64,000 bases of DNA, taken from positions 62,001 through 126,000 of the forward strand of contig JADKBO010000012.1 in the NCBI GenBank assembly GCA_016715105.1. The letters are read 5' to 3'. The DNA comes from Saprospiraceae bacterium (GTDB taxonomy: Bacteria; Bacteroidota; Bacteroidia; Chitinophagales; Saprospiraceae). Below, piece by piece: positions 8,537 to 16,511 of this stretch. Position numbers and translations under genes: made by a program. The first letter of the stretch is position 1. Each line of letters opens with the position of its first letter. Under the pieces are notes generated by a model, which was given only the letters and a program-made list of their open reading frames with translations, had not been told where the DNA came from and made no database searches.

Positions 8537-8762
8537 AATTGAGTTTCTGGGTTTTTCCTGGTTGTTTGGATGTTTTGGCTAAATCTTTTTTATCACAAAG
8601 CATATTGATCAAGGACGATTTTCCCACATTGGATCGTCCTATAAAAGCGATCTCGGGCATGTCTCCCTGAGGGCATTGATCCTCTCTTACGTAACTTGCA
8701 ATGTATTCTGAAGATGTAATTTCCATTTTAGGCACAGATTTTGATATATTATAACTATTCAT
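8534..8762 (-). CDS. engB: EngB/YsxC GTPase, N-terminal part (before frameshift)
   Basis: It begins MNSYNISKSVPKMEITSSEYIAS and carries the Walker A/G1 motif GRSNVGKSS and the family switch region TSKQPGKTQKLNF. After NF the frame goes wrong (SSSMSNGI, stop at 8508). The coding strand has five Ts where six would restore NFFIINEQWHLVDLPG. The two parts together give about 209 residues, a normal EngB length. Since the gene is usually essential and the hit is in a homopolymer, a base-call error is more likely than real loss. It is the first gene of a probable operon with the acyltransferase and exonuclease. Confidence 0.85.
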
Positions 8763-8917
8763 AATATATTTTCTTTAAAAAGAAGCCACCTACCCCGCCA
8801 AATACATTAAAAAATAGCTAAAATGTAGATGTTGGGTTAAACTGGTGTTAATAATTTACAATGATAGTTACTAAAAATGACAAACCTCCGTTCACTAATT
8901 TATAAATCTTTTTAACC

Positions 8918-9547
8918 ATGAAACAATTTCTTCTAGTACTAACGCTAGTGAGCTGCTCTATTTTTGCTTTTGGTCAAATAGAATTTGGGGTAAAAGCCGG
9001 TCTCAACTCCATGGATCTGGTCTCAGATGGGATCAAATTCAATCAGGACGACAAGTTTTACGATCTTAATTTTAACTCCTCCAACTACGGTCACCACTTT
9101 GGTCTGTATGGTAGGGTCAAAATTTTAATGGTCTACGTAGAACCATCCATCTTGTTTAATTCAAACAAGGTAACTTACACACTTGGTGAATATGGCGGTG
9201 TAAAAGCTGTTTCCAAATTTGTCAACGAAACGTACAATTCTGTTGATCTACCAGTCATGATTGGTTTGAAAGCAGGAATTATCAGATTATACGCGGGTCC
9301 TGTAGCCCATTTACACATCAACAGCAAATCCGATTTGATTGATTTTGATGGTTATGAGCAACGATTTAAAAGTGCAACTTATGGATATCAAGCTGGCTTT
9401 GGCTTTGATCTTTGGAAGCTCAGATTTGATGTAGCGTATGAAGGAAATCTCAGCAATTTTGGAGATCACATCACCATTGGCGGAGAATCTTTCTCTTTCA
9501 ATGATTCTGCGGCACGATTATTGGGCACTGTCTCTTACAAGTTTTAA
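8918..9547 (+). CDS. Outer-membrane beta-barrel protein (PorT/OMP_b-brl_2-like)
   Basis: A 209-residue protein with a signal peptide (MKQFLLVLTLVSCSIFAFGQ), followed at once by the Bacteroidota barrel opening IEFGVKAGLNSMDL. Alternating hydrophobic strands follow (SNYGHHFGLYGRVKI, VYVEPSILFNSN, VDLPVMIGLKAGIIRLYAGPVAHL), and it ends on an aromatic residue (GTVSYKF), the usual outer-membrane insertion signal. Size and pattern suit a small barrel of about 8 strands. The family includes PorT, which is needed for T9SS in some Bacteroidota, but most members have unknown roles and nothing here identifies it as PorT. It is monocistronic with its own terminator. Confidence 0.8.
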   Translation: MKQFLLVLTLVSCSIFAFGQIEFGVKAGLNSMDLVSDGIKFNQDDKFYDLNFNSSNYGHHFGLYGRVKILMVYVEPSILFNSNKVTYTLGEYGGVKAVSKFVNETYNSVDLPVMIGLKAGIIRLYAGPVAHLHINSKSDLIDFDGYEQRFKSATYGYQAGFGFDLWKLRFDVAYEGNLSNFGDHITIGGESFSFNDSAARLLGTVSYKF

Positions 9548-9567
9548 AGCAATAGTTTGAAAAAGTT

Positions 9568-9606
9568 AAAGACCTGGTATCATGACGATGGCAGGTCTTT
9601 TTATTT
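9568..9606 (+). terminator. Rho-independent terminator, OMP gene
   Basis: AAAGACCTG (9568-9576) pairs with CAGGTCTTT (9592-9600), followed by a T-rich tract. It starts 20 bp after the stop of the barrel gene. A-richness on the other side may let it serve the convergent DUF2452 operon too. Confidence 0.8.
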
Positions 9607-9744
9607 TATAATGTTCCGGAGGAAATTTTAAATGTACTGGAGACGAGAGACGAAAGATGAAGGAAGGTAACGAAAGTTTAATAAATGTCAACAATTTATA
9701 GATGGTAAGCAGGAAAGATCTATCAATACTTCAATGATAAAACT

Positions 9745-10215
9745 CTAAATAGTTATGTCTTTCAGTTTTCTCACCACATTCCAAGTGTGGTCAGCCAATA
9801 GGTTTACCTCAGCAATGAAATGATAAGGCATTTTATGTCCCCATTCTTCAGGGGAAATAAGCGAAATAAGGTAACTGTCTTCCGCTTTTTCATATAAAAA
9901 ATACGTCTCACCTACAACTGGTTTTACGCCACAATCGGCCTTATAAATCAGTTCAGAAATATTGATTCTGTCGTGGATCTCTTGAGCTTGTTTGATGAGG
10001 AGTTCTACCTGATCTTTGATTTGTGTGAGTTGATTGCCAGTTTGTTGATACATGGCTTTCATCGCATTACCTTTGGTTTTGCCTTTGTCCAATGGTCTGA
10101 TGATGGCGCTGCCTACGTGATGGGCGTAGGGCAACAATCCGGGATTTTCGGTAATTTTATCACTACTGATTGGGTTGAAAAAAATTTCTTTGTCCAGGTT
10201 GTTTTCAGCTTCCAT
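9745..10215 (-). CDS. DUF2452 domain protein
   Basis: A 156-residue soluble protein matching DUF2452: NPGLLPYAHHVGSAIIRP near residue 24, a helical stretch TQIKDQVELLIKQAQEIHDRINIS, then YFLYEKAEDSYLISLISPEEWG. The family occurs in Bacteroidota and also in animals, and its role is unknown. The gene starts 8 bp after the ribBA stop and is probably the last gene of the operon GT4-ribBA-DUF2452. Confidence 0.85.
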   Translation of the reverse strand: MEAENNLDKEIFFNPISSDKITENPGLLPYAHHVGSAIIRPLDKGKTKGNAMKAMYQQTGNQLTQIKDQVELLIKQAQEIHDRINISELIYKADCGVKPVVGETYFLYEKAEDSYLISLISPEEWGHKMPYHFIAEVNLLADHTWNVVRKLKDITI

Positions 10216-10223
10216 TTCTACTT

Positions 10224-11348
10224 TTAAGTCAATTCAACATATTCAACAATTTCTAAACCATAACCTATGAGTCCAACTCTTTTGGTACTGCTATGATTTG
10301 AAATCAATCTTATTTTTTCTATGCCAAAGTCCCTCAAAATTTGAGCACCAATGCCAAAATCTCTTTGTTCGTCCGCCACACTTCCTTCTTTTCCTTGGCC
10401 TTTTTTATGAATGTCCATCAATTTTTGAATGATGGATTCGTTCTTTTCGCCATGTCTCATATAGAGTAACACTCCCCGCCCCTCTTTGTTGATCATTTTG
10501 AGTGCATTTGTGGTTGCTTCTGAATAACCTTCAAACAACATCCCTAAAATATCTCCTGTTTCTGTACTTGAATGAACTCTGACCAGCGCTGGATTTCCGT
10601 CATCAAAAGTTCCTTGAGAAAATGCAAGATGAATATCTCCAGTTGTCAATTGTTTATATGCTGTCACATCAAACACGCCATAAGCTGTTGAAATGCTTGT
10701 TTTATACTCTGCTTTGATGATGCGTTCAGTAGACATTCTATAGGCTACCAAATCTTTGATGCTGATGATTTTGAGATCAAATTTTCGTGCGACTTTCAGC
10801 AACTCAGGCATTCTGGCCATGGTACCATCTTCGTTGAGAATTTCAACCAAAACGCCAGCTGGATAAAAACCAGCCATTACCGCCAAGTCGACTGCTGCTT
10901 CTGTGTGTCCTGTCCTTCTCAGAACCCCTCCTTTTTTGGCAATCAAAGGAAATATGTGTCCTGGTCTAGCAAAATCAGCTGATTTAATTTTGGGATCAGT
11001 TATGGCTTTGATACCAGTTGAGCGGTCGTAAGCAGAAATACCAGTACTACAACCATGACCTATGAGGTCAATTGAAATGGTAAAAGCTGTGTGGTGAATG
11101 GCTGTATTGTCTTTGACCATCAATTCCAAATCCAATTCCTTGGCTCTTTCTTCTTGTATGGGTGTACAAATGAGACCTCTACCGTGGGAAGCCATAAAAT
11201 TCACTATCTCTGGAGTGGTGACTTCCGCCGCACAAACAAAATCACCTTCATTTTCTCTGTCTTCATCATCAACAACAATGATGACTTTTCCATTTTTGAT
11301 ATCCTCAACAGCTTCGGGAATCGTACTTAATTTAATTTTATCTTCCAT
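10224..11348 (-). CDS. ribBA: RibBA: DHBP synthase with a GTP cyclohydrolase II-like domain
   Basis: A 374-residue fusion. The N-terminal DHBP synthase domain (about 1-205) keeps its motifs: DDEDRENEGD (27-36), GCSTGISAYDRS, PGHIFPL and RTGHTEAAVDLA. It converts ribulose-5-phosphate to the four-carbon unit of riboflavin. The C-terminal half aligns with GTP cyclohydrolase II (RVHS, then EEGRG-like KEGRGVLLY, and EQRDFGIGAQILRD). However, the zinc-binding cysteines (C-x10-C-x-C) are absent: the region reads SSTETGDILGMLFEGYSE at about 257-275. This half may therefore have lost cyclohydrolase activity. It sits 11 bp after a GT4 gene and 8 bp before DUF2452. Confidence 0.9.
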   Translation of the reverse strand: MEDKIKLSTIPEAVEDIKNGKVIIVVDDEDRENEGDFVCAAEVTTPEIVNFMASHGRGLICTPIQEERAKELDLELMVKDNTAIHHTAFTISIDLIGHGCSTGISAYDRSTGIKAITDPKIKSADFARPGHIFPLIAKKGGVLRRTGHTEAAVDLAVMAGFYPAGVLVEILNEDGTMARMPELLKVARKFDLKIISIKDLVAYRMSTERIIKAEYKTSISTAYGVFDVTAYKQLTTGDIHLAFSQGTFDDGNPALVRVHSSTETGDILGMLFEGYSEATTNALKMINKEGRGVLLYMRHGEKNESIIQKLMDIHKKGQGKEGSVADEQRDFGIGAQILRDFGIEKIRLISNHSSTKRVGLIGYGLEIVEYVELT

Positions 11349-11359
11349 CAGTAAAGAAA

Positions 11360-12547
11360 CTAATAAACGTCAATCTTGTTTAAAATCGACACAAAAATAG
11401 AATTTAATTTTGCAACACTTGTTTCCCAGCTAAATTTATCTTCCACAAAGCTTCGTGCCTTCTTTTTGATATTCAAATAAATCTCATCGTCTCTGAGAAG
11501 CAAATGGATGGCAGAAGCCATTTCTTGAATTTGGTCTGCAACTAAGATGTGGTCACCATTTTTGGCTCCAATTGCTTCGTTGACCGAAGTAGTCGTCACG
11601 CATGGTATGCCCATTGCCATTGCTTCCAGTATTTTGTTTTGTTGACCTGTGCCATTGAAAAGTGGGGCAACCAAAACCTTACCATCTTCGTATGCAGCTC
11701 TGATGTCTTCTCGCCAAGGTTTCACATCCACATATTCATTTTCCAGGGCCCAAACTCTTGCTGCAGGACGCGCACCTGAAAGCAATATTTTTAAATGGAT
11801 CTTGTACTTTTGATGGTATAACTTGGCGATCTTATTGACTAAAATCTCTGCTGCCTCCACATTGGGTAAGTAGCCTAAATTCCCTACAAAAACTACGTCG
11901 TAAACTGGCCCTCGTCCCGTTGCTTTAAAAAAAGTAGTATCGATGCCATTAGGAATCACATGCACTTTGGAACGATTGCCCACATTGATGATGTTCATAT
12001 CAGCCTTACTGATGATGGTATAGGCGGTAAATTTTTCTGAAATTTTGAATTCATAACTCAACACCTTTTGACTTTCATATTTATAAAGCCATTTCATCAG
12101 TCCAGTCGTTGTGGATGCACGCCTCTTCATACCTACACCAAAAGCATCCATAAAGTCTAAAACAACAGGAACGTTTAAATTTTCCGCATATGGAGCCATT
12201 CGAATCAATTGACAATACACCATGTCTATATTAAACAAGGATACCTTGGCTTTGATGTCTTTTTGAATGTCTCGGTGATAAAGGCAGGAGACTTGCAAAG
12301 GCAATGAGGAGGCAAAATTTCTAGCCAAATTGATGGCATAATCCACTTTATCAATTTTGTAATAATAAACTTCTTTGCAAAAGCTTTTTACTTTTTCGTA
12401 TTCGTCGGGTTCTGGTAAGGTGTCAGAGATAGAGAATAAATAAATTTCACAAAAGTCTGACAAATACCTGATCTGATGGAATATGCGTAACTTATCACCT
12501 CGCTCGAGTGGATAGGGAAAACGTGATGTAAGGATGCCAAGTTTCAA
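11360..12547 (-). CDS. GT4-family glycosyltransferase
   Basis: A 395-residue GT-B enzyme. It starts MKLGILTSRFPYPLERGDKLRI, like the TIGR03087-type sugar transferases, and has VPVVLDFMDAFGVGMKRR mid-protein, HVIPNGIDTTFF at the domain boundary, VVFVGNLGYLPNVEAAE opening the donor domain, and LVAPLFNGTGQQNKILEAMAMGIPCVTT with the conserved donor-binding Glu. It likely adds a sugar to a surface glycan or glycoprotein. It is only distantly similar to the gene at 2893-4116. Grouping with ribBA is unusual and gives no hint of the substrate. Confidence 0.85.
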   Translation of the reverse strand: MKLGILTSRFPYPLERGDKLRIFHQIRYLSDFCEIYLFSISDTLPEPDEYEKVKSFCKEVYYYKIDKVDYAINLARNFASSLPLQVSCLYHRDIQKDIKAKVSLFNIDMVYCQLIRMAPYAENLNVPVVLDFMDAFGVGMKRRASTTTGLMKWLYKYESQKVLSYEFKISEKFTAYTIISKADMNIINVGNRSKVHVIPNGIDTTFFKATGRGPVYDVVFVGNLGYLPNVEAAEILVNKIAKLYHQKYKIHLKILLSGARPAARVWALENEYVDVKPWREDIRAAYEDGKVLVAPLFNGTGQQNKILEAMAMGIPCVTTTSVNEAIGAKNGDHILVADQIQEMASAIHLLLRDDEIYLNIKKKARSFVEDKFSWETSVAKLNSIFVSILNKIDVY

Positions 12548-12749
12548 TTTGTTTCTTTCGATAGTGGGTAAAAATGTTCAATAAAATACATATCAATTGA
12601 CTGTATATACTAATTTCAAACATTATTGTAATACATAATCTAAAAACGCAATAGTAAATGTAAGTGTTTTCAAAATAGGATGCAAATCTTGTCTTTTCCT
12701 CAAATTCATGAAAATAAAAAATAGTCACTTTCAAAAATATGCCAAAATG

Positions 12750-13532
12750 TTATTGAAGGATGGCTTCGTCTTTCATTTGTGTGGCCAAATTCGCACCCAG
12801 ATATTTTTCAACAGCAGCATGTACCAGATAGATCACGGGTGTTAAAAGTACTGCCATTACAAACTTGTATATATAATTTACAATAGCAATGGCCATCACT
12901 CTACCAAAATCCCAGTCTGCGCCTATATAAAAAGCAATAAATAACACGACAAAACTATCGATGAATTGGGACACCAGGGTCGATCCAGTCGCCCTCAGCC
13001 AAATAGATTTTTCTCCAGTCATTTCTTTGATTCTGTGGAATACCAAAACATCCACCAACTGCCCAATTAAAAAAGCAACCATGCTTCCAACAATGATCCA
13101 CAAACCTTGCCCCATGATGCGGCCGTAACTCAAATCCATATCTGCAATGGAAGTTGATGCATCTGAGGTCAGACCACTTTGGCTTTGCCACCAATCATTT
13201 GGCGGTAATCCAATGGCAAGATAAACCATTATGAATGCATAGACTATCAAACCAACAACCAACCAAGAAAGGAATTTGACCACCTTTTGGCCAAAATACT
13301 CATTTATGATGTCTGTCATTACAAAAACAACTGGCCATAATAAAACTCCCGCTGTAAGGTTAAAACCAAGGCCTCCGACACCAAAAATGGTAAAATCAAA
13401 AGGCGTAATGCCAAATGTCTTTTCCAGTGAAAATATTTTAACCCCTATAAATTCGGCAACTAATGCGTTGGTGATGAAAAATCCACTCAAAATATAGAGC
13501 AGTACGAATGTTTTGTTTTTTAGAATGTTCAT
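12750..13532 (-). CDS. yhhQ: Queuosine precursor transporter (YhhQ/VUT family)
   Basis: A 260-residue integral membrane protein with about six membrane segments (for example VLLYILSGFFITNALVAEFIGVKIF, LTAGVLLWPVVFVMTDIINEYFG, and WIIVGSMVAFLIGQLVDVLVF). The TDIINEYFG and GQLVDVxVFxRIK blocks are typical of the VUT/YhhQ family, which imports queuosine precursors (preQ0/preQ1). A further conserved stretch is LRATGSTLVSQFIDSFVV. It stands alone; no preQ1 riboswitch was recognised in the 200 bp upstream. Confidence 0.88.
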   Translation of the reverse strand: MNILKNKTFVLLYILSGFFITNALVAEFIGVKIFSLEKTFGITPFDFTIFGVGGLGFNLTAGVLLWPVVFVMTDIINEYFGQKVVKFLSWLVVGLIVYAFIMVYLAIGLPPNDWWQSQSGLTSDASTSIADMDLSYGRIMGQGLWIIVGSMVAFLIGQLVDVLVFHRIKEMTGEKSIWLRATGSTLVSQFIDSFVVLFIAFYIGADWDFGRVMAIAIVNYIYKFVMAVLLTPVIYLVHAAVEKYLGANLATQMKDEAILQ

Positions 13533-13739
13533 GGTTGAATGTTCAGTGCATCCTATTGGTGCGAATTGGCAAATCTTTGATCATATCTGCTTCAAATGTA
13601 AGATATTCATTCCACCTTATTGACACATCTTTTTCATTTCCATGAAGTTTAGACAAACGTAAAAAGAGTCAGTCAATTCATAATGGTATTTGCATCCAGC
13701 TGTGGATACTTGGGAAGCACCAAGCCAAGCTTAGTTTAA

Positions 13740-14837
13740 TTATTTTCCTGTCGTTGGGCTTGACCCAACATCCTTCTTTACCTTGAAAAAGTCAATATTG
13801 TAAACAGGATAACTTTCAAAGCCGCTTGACCACATCACCCCAATGGTATCTAATAAAGAAGTGGTCAATTTTTTATAATCATCCTTGTTCTTAACTTGAT
13901 AAACAGACGTATAAATGGTATTACCAGTATAGGTTTCCAATCTTGGTTCCACATCTTTCACAGCTTTAAGCGAAATGCTTTGGCCTTTGATAAAATCGAT
14001 GCGCAGAAAATCACCCTTTTTTATGATGCCGTATCCCTTTTTGATGTCTTTGGAATTAAAGATGAATTCGAATTTTACTTGGCGGCCTTCCATCAATTCA
14101 GCAAAAACCTCCAATAAAAATCTTCCTTTGTAGTAATTTTTCAACCTGTCAGGGGTGTAAGTAAGTAGAGATCGAGTGATGGTATCCGTATTTGATTTTA
14201 TTTCCCATGGTGCCCTCTGATCCATGGTAAGTTTGACTTTTTCTTTTTTTGAAGAGGTAACTACTGCTGCTGAAACTCCATATTCACCATTGTATTTTTG
14301 ATATAAGGTATTGATGGCGCTCACTATGCCTGCCTCATTATCCATGGATTTTATTTGACTCAAGGTTTCAAAATCTTTGATCAAAACTTCATATTGTTTT
14401 GTACTATTTCCTGAAAGTCTTTTCAAACTATCCAATTCTACCATCAATTGGGGTATTAAAAGTTGATTTTTTTGATCTTGGGCAAACTGCAAGGCTCCTT
14501 GTTTCAAAGAAATATTGGCATCCAAGTGTTGAATGAGCGCCGATAGTTTAGCATCATTGGCAAAAAAAAGTTTGTTGAGTTCTTCCAGTCTCAATTTTTC
14601 TGAAGCATCGATTTGGTTGATGGCTTTGGGCTTTTCAAAGGGATTGATTGTTGCCTCTGCGGCAATTTGCTCAGCAGGTATGATTTTATAAGTTCCATCC
14701 TTTTCCAAAATAATGGTCTGACCAAGTTTGGTTGTAAGTGTCTGTTGAGCTAAGACAGCGTTGATTGAAAACACAGACAATGCCAAAAACAAGCTCACTT
14801 TCAAAAGACCATACGAATTAAATGTTACTATTTTCAT
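13740..14837 (-). CDS. Exported protein of unknown function
   Basis: A 365-residue protein starting at the ATG at 14837, which gives a good signal peptide (MKIVTFNSYGLLKVSLFLALSVFSINAVLAQ). The frame is open to another start at 14873, but that would put 12 extra residues in front. The mature part has a short N-terminal segment with a Bacteroidota pattern (TKLGQTIILEKDGTYKI), a helical coiled-coil-like region (about 70-170, rich in Lys, Glu, Gln and Leu), and a beta-rich C-terminal half with many charged residues. I recognise no family. Neighbours are unrelated. Confidence 0.7.
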   Translation of the reverse strand: MKIVTFNSYGLLKVSLFLALSVFSINAVLAQQTLTTKLGQTIILEKDGTYKIIPAEQIAAEATINPFEKPKAINQIDASEKLRLEELNKLFFANDAKLSALIQHLDANISLKQGALQFAQDQKNQLLIPQLMVELDSLKRLSGNSTKQYEVLIKDFETLSQIKSMDNEAGIVSAINTLYQKYNGEYGVSAAVVTSSKKEKVKLTMDQRAPWEIKSNTDTITRSLLTYTPDRLKNYYKGRFLLEVFAELMEGRQVKFEFIFNSKDIKKGYGIIKKGDFLRIDFIKGQSISLKAVKDVEPRLETYTGNTIYTSVYQVKNKDDYKKLTTSLLDTIGVMWSSGFESYPVYNIDFFKVKKDVGSSPTTGK

Positions 14838-14922
14838 GGCAGCAAAGATAATAAATGTTGTGTGTTTGCTCAATATTTAGTATAAACTGAACAAATCATT
14901 CAAATCAAAAACGTCAAATGGA

Positions 14923-15654
14923 TCAAAACTTTAGATAAAAGTCTTTGGTAAGTTGTACGTAGTCTTGGTGGTAATCATTTTTTTCTGAGTCATGGATGAT
15001 GACTTGGTTTTGCACACAATCTACTTTTTTCTTGGACAGTTCTATCAAAAGGCGCTCGATTGGTCGATCCGTTTTTGACATAACTTCGGTAATTCTTACT
15101 GGAAAAAGATTGGATCTTTCTGCGAGTTCGATCAGTCGGAGCCCCTCCAAATAAGGTAAGATAAGCGCAAATTTTCCATTGGGTTTGAGCAGTCTTTGCA
15201 CAGAAGTCAATAGCTCGCCATGAGGAAGTTTGATTGCATGACGGACATTGGCTTTGTTTTCGTTGGCCGAAAATGTGCCTCCTGTGAAAAATGGTGGATT
15301 ACTGATGATGAGGTCAAAATTACCGATTGACTCGTATGAAAAATCCTGGACAGATGAATTCACAACCATGATTTTATCAGCAAATGGGCTATTTGCAACA
15401 TTGATACTTGCGTCTATACAGGCTCCATCATCAATGTCCACAGCAGTAATTTTGGCATTTTCAGCAGCTCTCTGGGCAACCATGAGTGCTATGATTCCAG
15501 TACCTGTTCCAATATCCAAAACATTGGAAGCACCTGTTACATCACACCATGCACCAAGCAAAACACCGTCTGTATTGAGCTTCATCACGCAATGGTCTTG
15601 CACGATGGAAAATTGTTTAAAATTAAATGCCGCCTTTAATTTTTCTGGACTCAT
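14923..15654 (-). CDS. tRNA1(Val) (adenine(37)-N6)-methyltransferase-like, TrmN6
   Basis: A 243-residue class I methyltransferase. The SAM-binding motif VLDIGTGTGIIALMVAQ lies at about 45-61, acidic motif II is AVDIDDGACIDA, and the catalytic motif NPPFF marks it as an amino-adenine N6-methyltransferase of the TrmN6/YfiC group. The opening FKQFSIVQDHCVMKLNTDGVLLGAW is typical of that group. It would methylate A37 of tRNA1(Val). The ATG at 15654 is preferred over a TTG at 15663. No symbol is given because close paralogues act on other substrates. Confidence 0.85.
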   Translation of the reverse strand: MSPEKLKAAFNFKQFSIVQDHCVMKLNTDGVLLGAWCDVTGASNVLDIGTGTGIIALMVAQRAAENAKITAVDIDDGACIDASINVANSPFADKIMVVNSSVQDFSYESIGNFDLIISNPPFFTGGTFSANENKANVRHAIKLPHGELLTSVQRLLKPNGKFALILPYLEGLRLIELAERSNLFPVRITEVMSKTDRPIERLLIELSKKKVDCVQNQVIIHDSEKNDYHQDYVQLTKDFYLKF

Positions 15655-16511
15655 AAAAGCCAATGATATGATTTATACTTTCTAAAGATAACTGTGTCAT
15701 CAAGAAAAACAAATTTAATATATATTATTTTAATGATGCGTTAAATTTTCTAACCTTCATTTCTCCGTTTTGTTTAGACATATTAAATGAAAATACGGGG
15801 TAAATGTTTTTAAAACGAAGTTGTGAGCTGTCAGCTGTCAGTTTTCAGCTATCAGTTTTCATACCTTGCAGAGCTTCGGCCGATGTATGCTTTTTTTTTT
15901 GATGTTTAGTTTGTCCCTAGCGGGACTTAGTGATTTCAACTTTGGTGAATACAGCAGGCTGAAATTTGAGGCCATTCTTGAATTCGTGGCACGTGGTCAG
16001 TTTTCAGCTGTCAGCGATCAGTTGTCGTTTCATTGTCCAAATGCACGAGTCTAAGGGCGAAAGCTTCCCCTTATTCCTTACGCGCAGGCCTTGCTTGCAT
16101 GATTTACGAACTTTTGAAATTATGCAAGGGCGAGCGTTTTCGCCCCTTCTTCGCAACTTTCTTTATGAATTTTCGCTTTTTGAACTCACAAACGATCATT
16201 TCAAATCAAAGGAAATTTAAAAAATTTATTGGTGCTGACAGACATTTACTCCTATAATTTAAAATATCCAATTATGTTTGTATCGCAATAGATAATCGAT
16301 GAGGTCGCTAATATGCAATAATATTACTCCGCATCTTGCCTTTATTGGAAAATTAACACCAAAATTTAAAAAAACAAAAGCCATTTGTGACCATCAAATT
16401 AGCTTTTAAAAAATACAGCATATGATTAAAAATTATATTTTTGTATAGGATTACATTTTAACATTTTAATTTTCAAACCGTTAATTTTTCACATTTAAAT
16501 TCCAAAACTTT
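15655..16511. other. 850-bp intergenic region upstream of the TonB-dependent receptor
   Basis: No gene was found. It holds GCTGTCAGTTTTCAGCTATC-type short repeats at 15825-15861 and again at 15996-16025, a stretch around 15880-16140 of higher GC that looks like relic sequence, and a long AT-rich leader (16200-16511) with a promoter-like -7 element. The short frames between 15866 and 16257 overlap in different phases and look like chance. Confidence 0.65.
16404..16443 (+). promoter_or_regulatory. Candidate Bacteroidota-type promoter for the TonB-dependent receptor
   Basis: TATTTTTG at 16436-16443 fits the -7 consensus TAnnTTTG. The nearest T-rich -33 candidate (TTTT at 16404-16407) is too far away and not a clean TTTG, so this is weak. 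It is about 70 bp upstream of the ATG. Confidence 0.3.

Noticed and set aside
12495..12734. 79-codon minus-strand frame overlapping the GT4 start
   Set aside because: Composition is not protein-like and it overlaps the true glycosyltransferase start in another phase.
10224..13739. FMN or preQ1 riboswitch near ribBA or the queuosine transporter
   Set aside because: ribBA sits 11 bp after another gene, leaving no room. The 200 bp upstream of the transporter showed no motif matching preQ1 classes I know.
15866..16257. Overlapping small plus-strand frames upstream of the TonB receptor
   Set aside because: Different phases overlap, and the text is repeat-like or relic; no recognisable protein.
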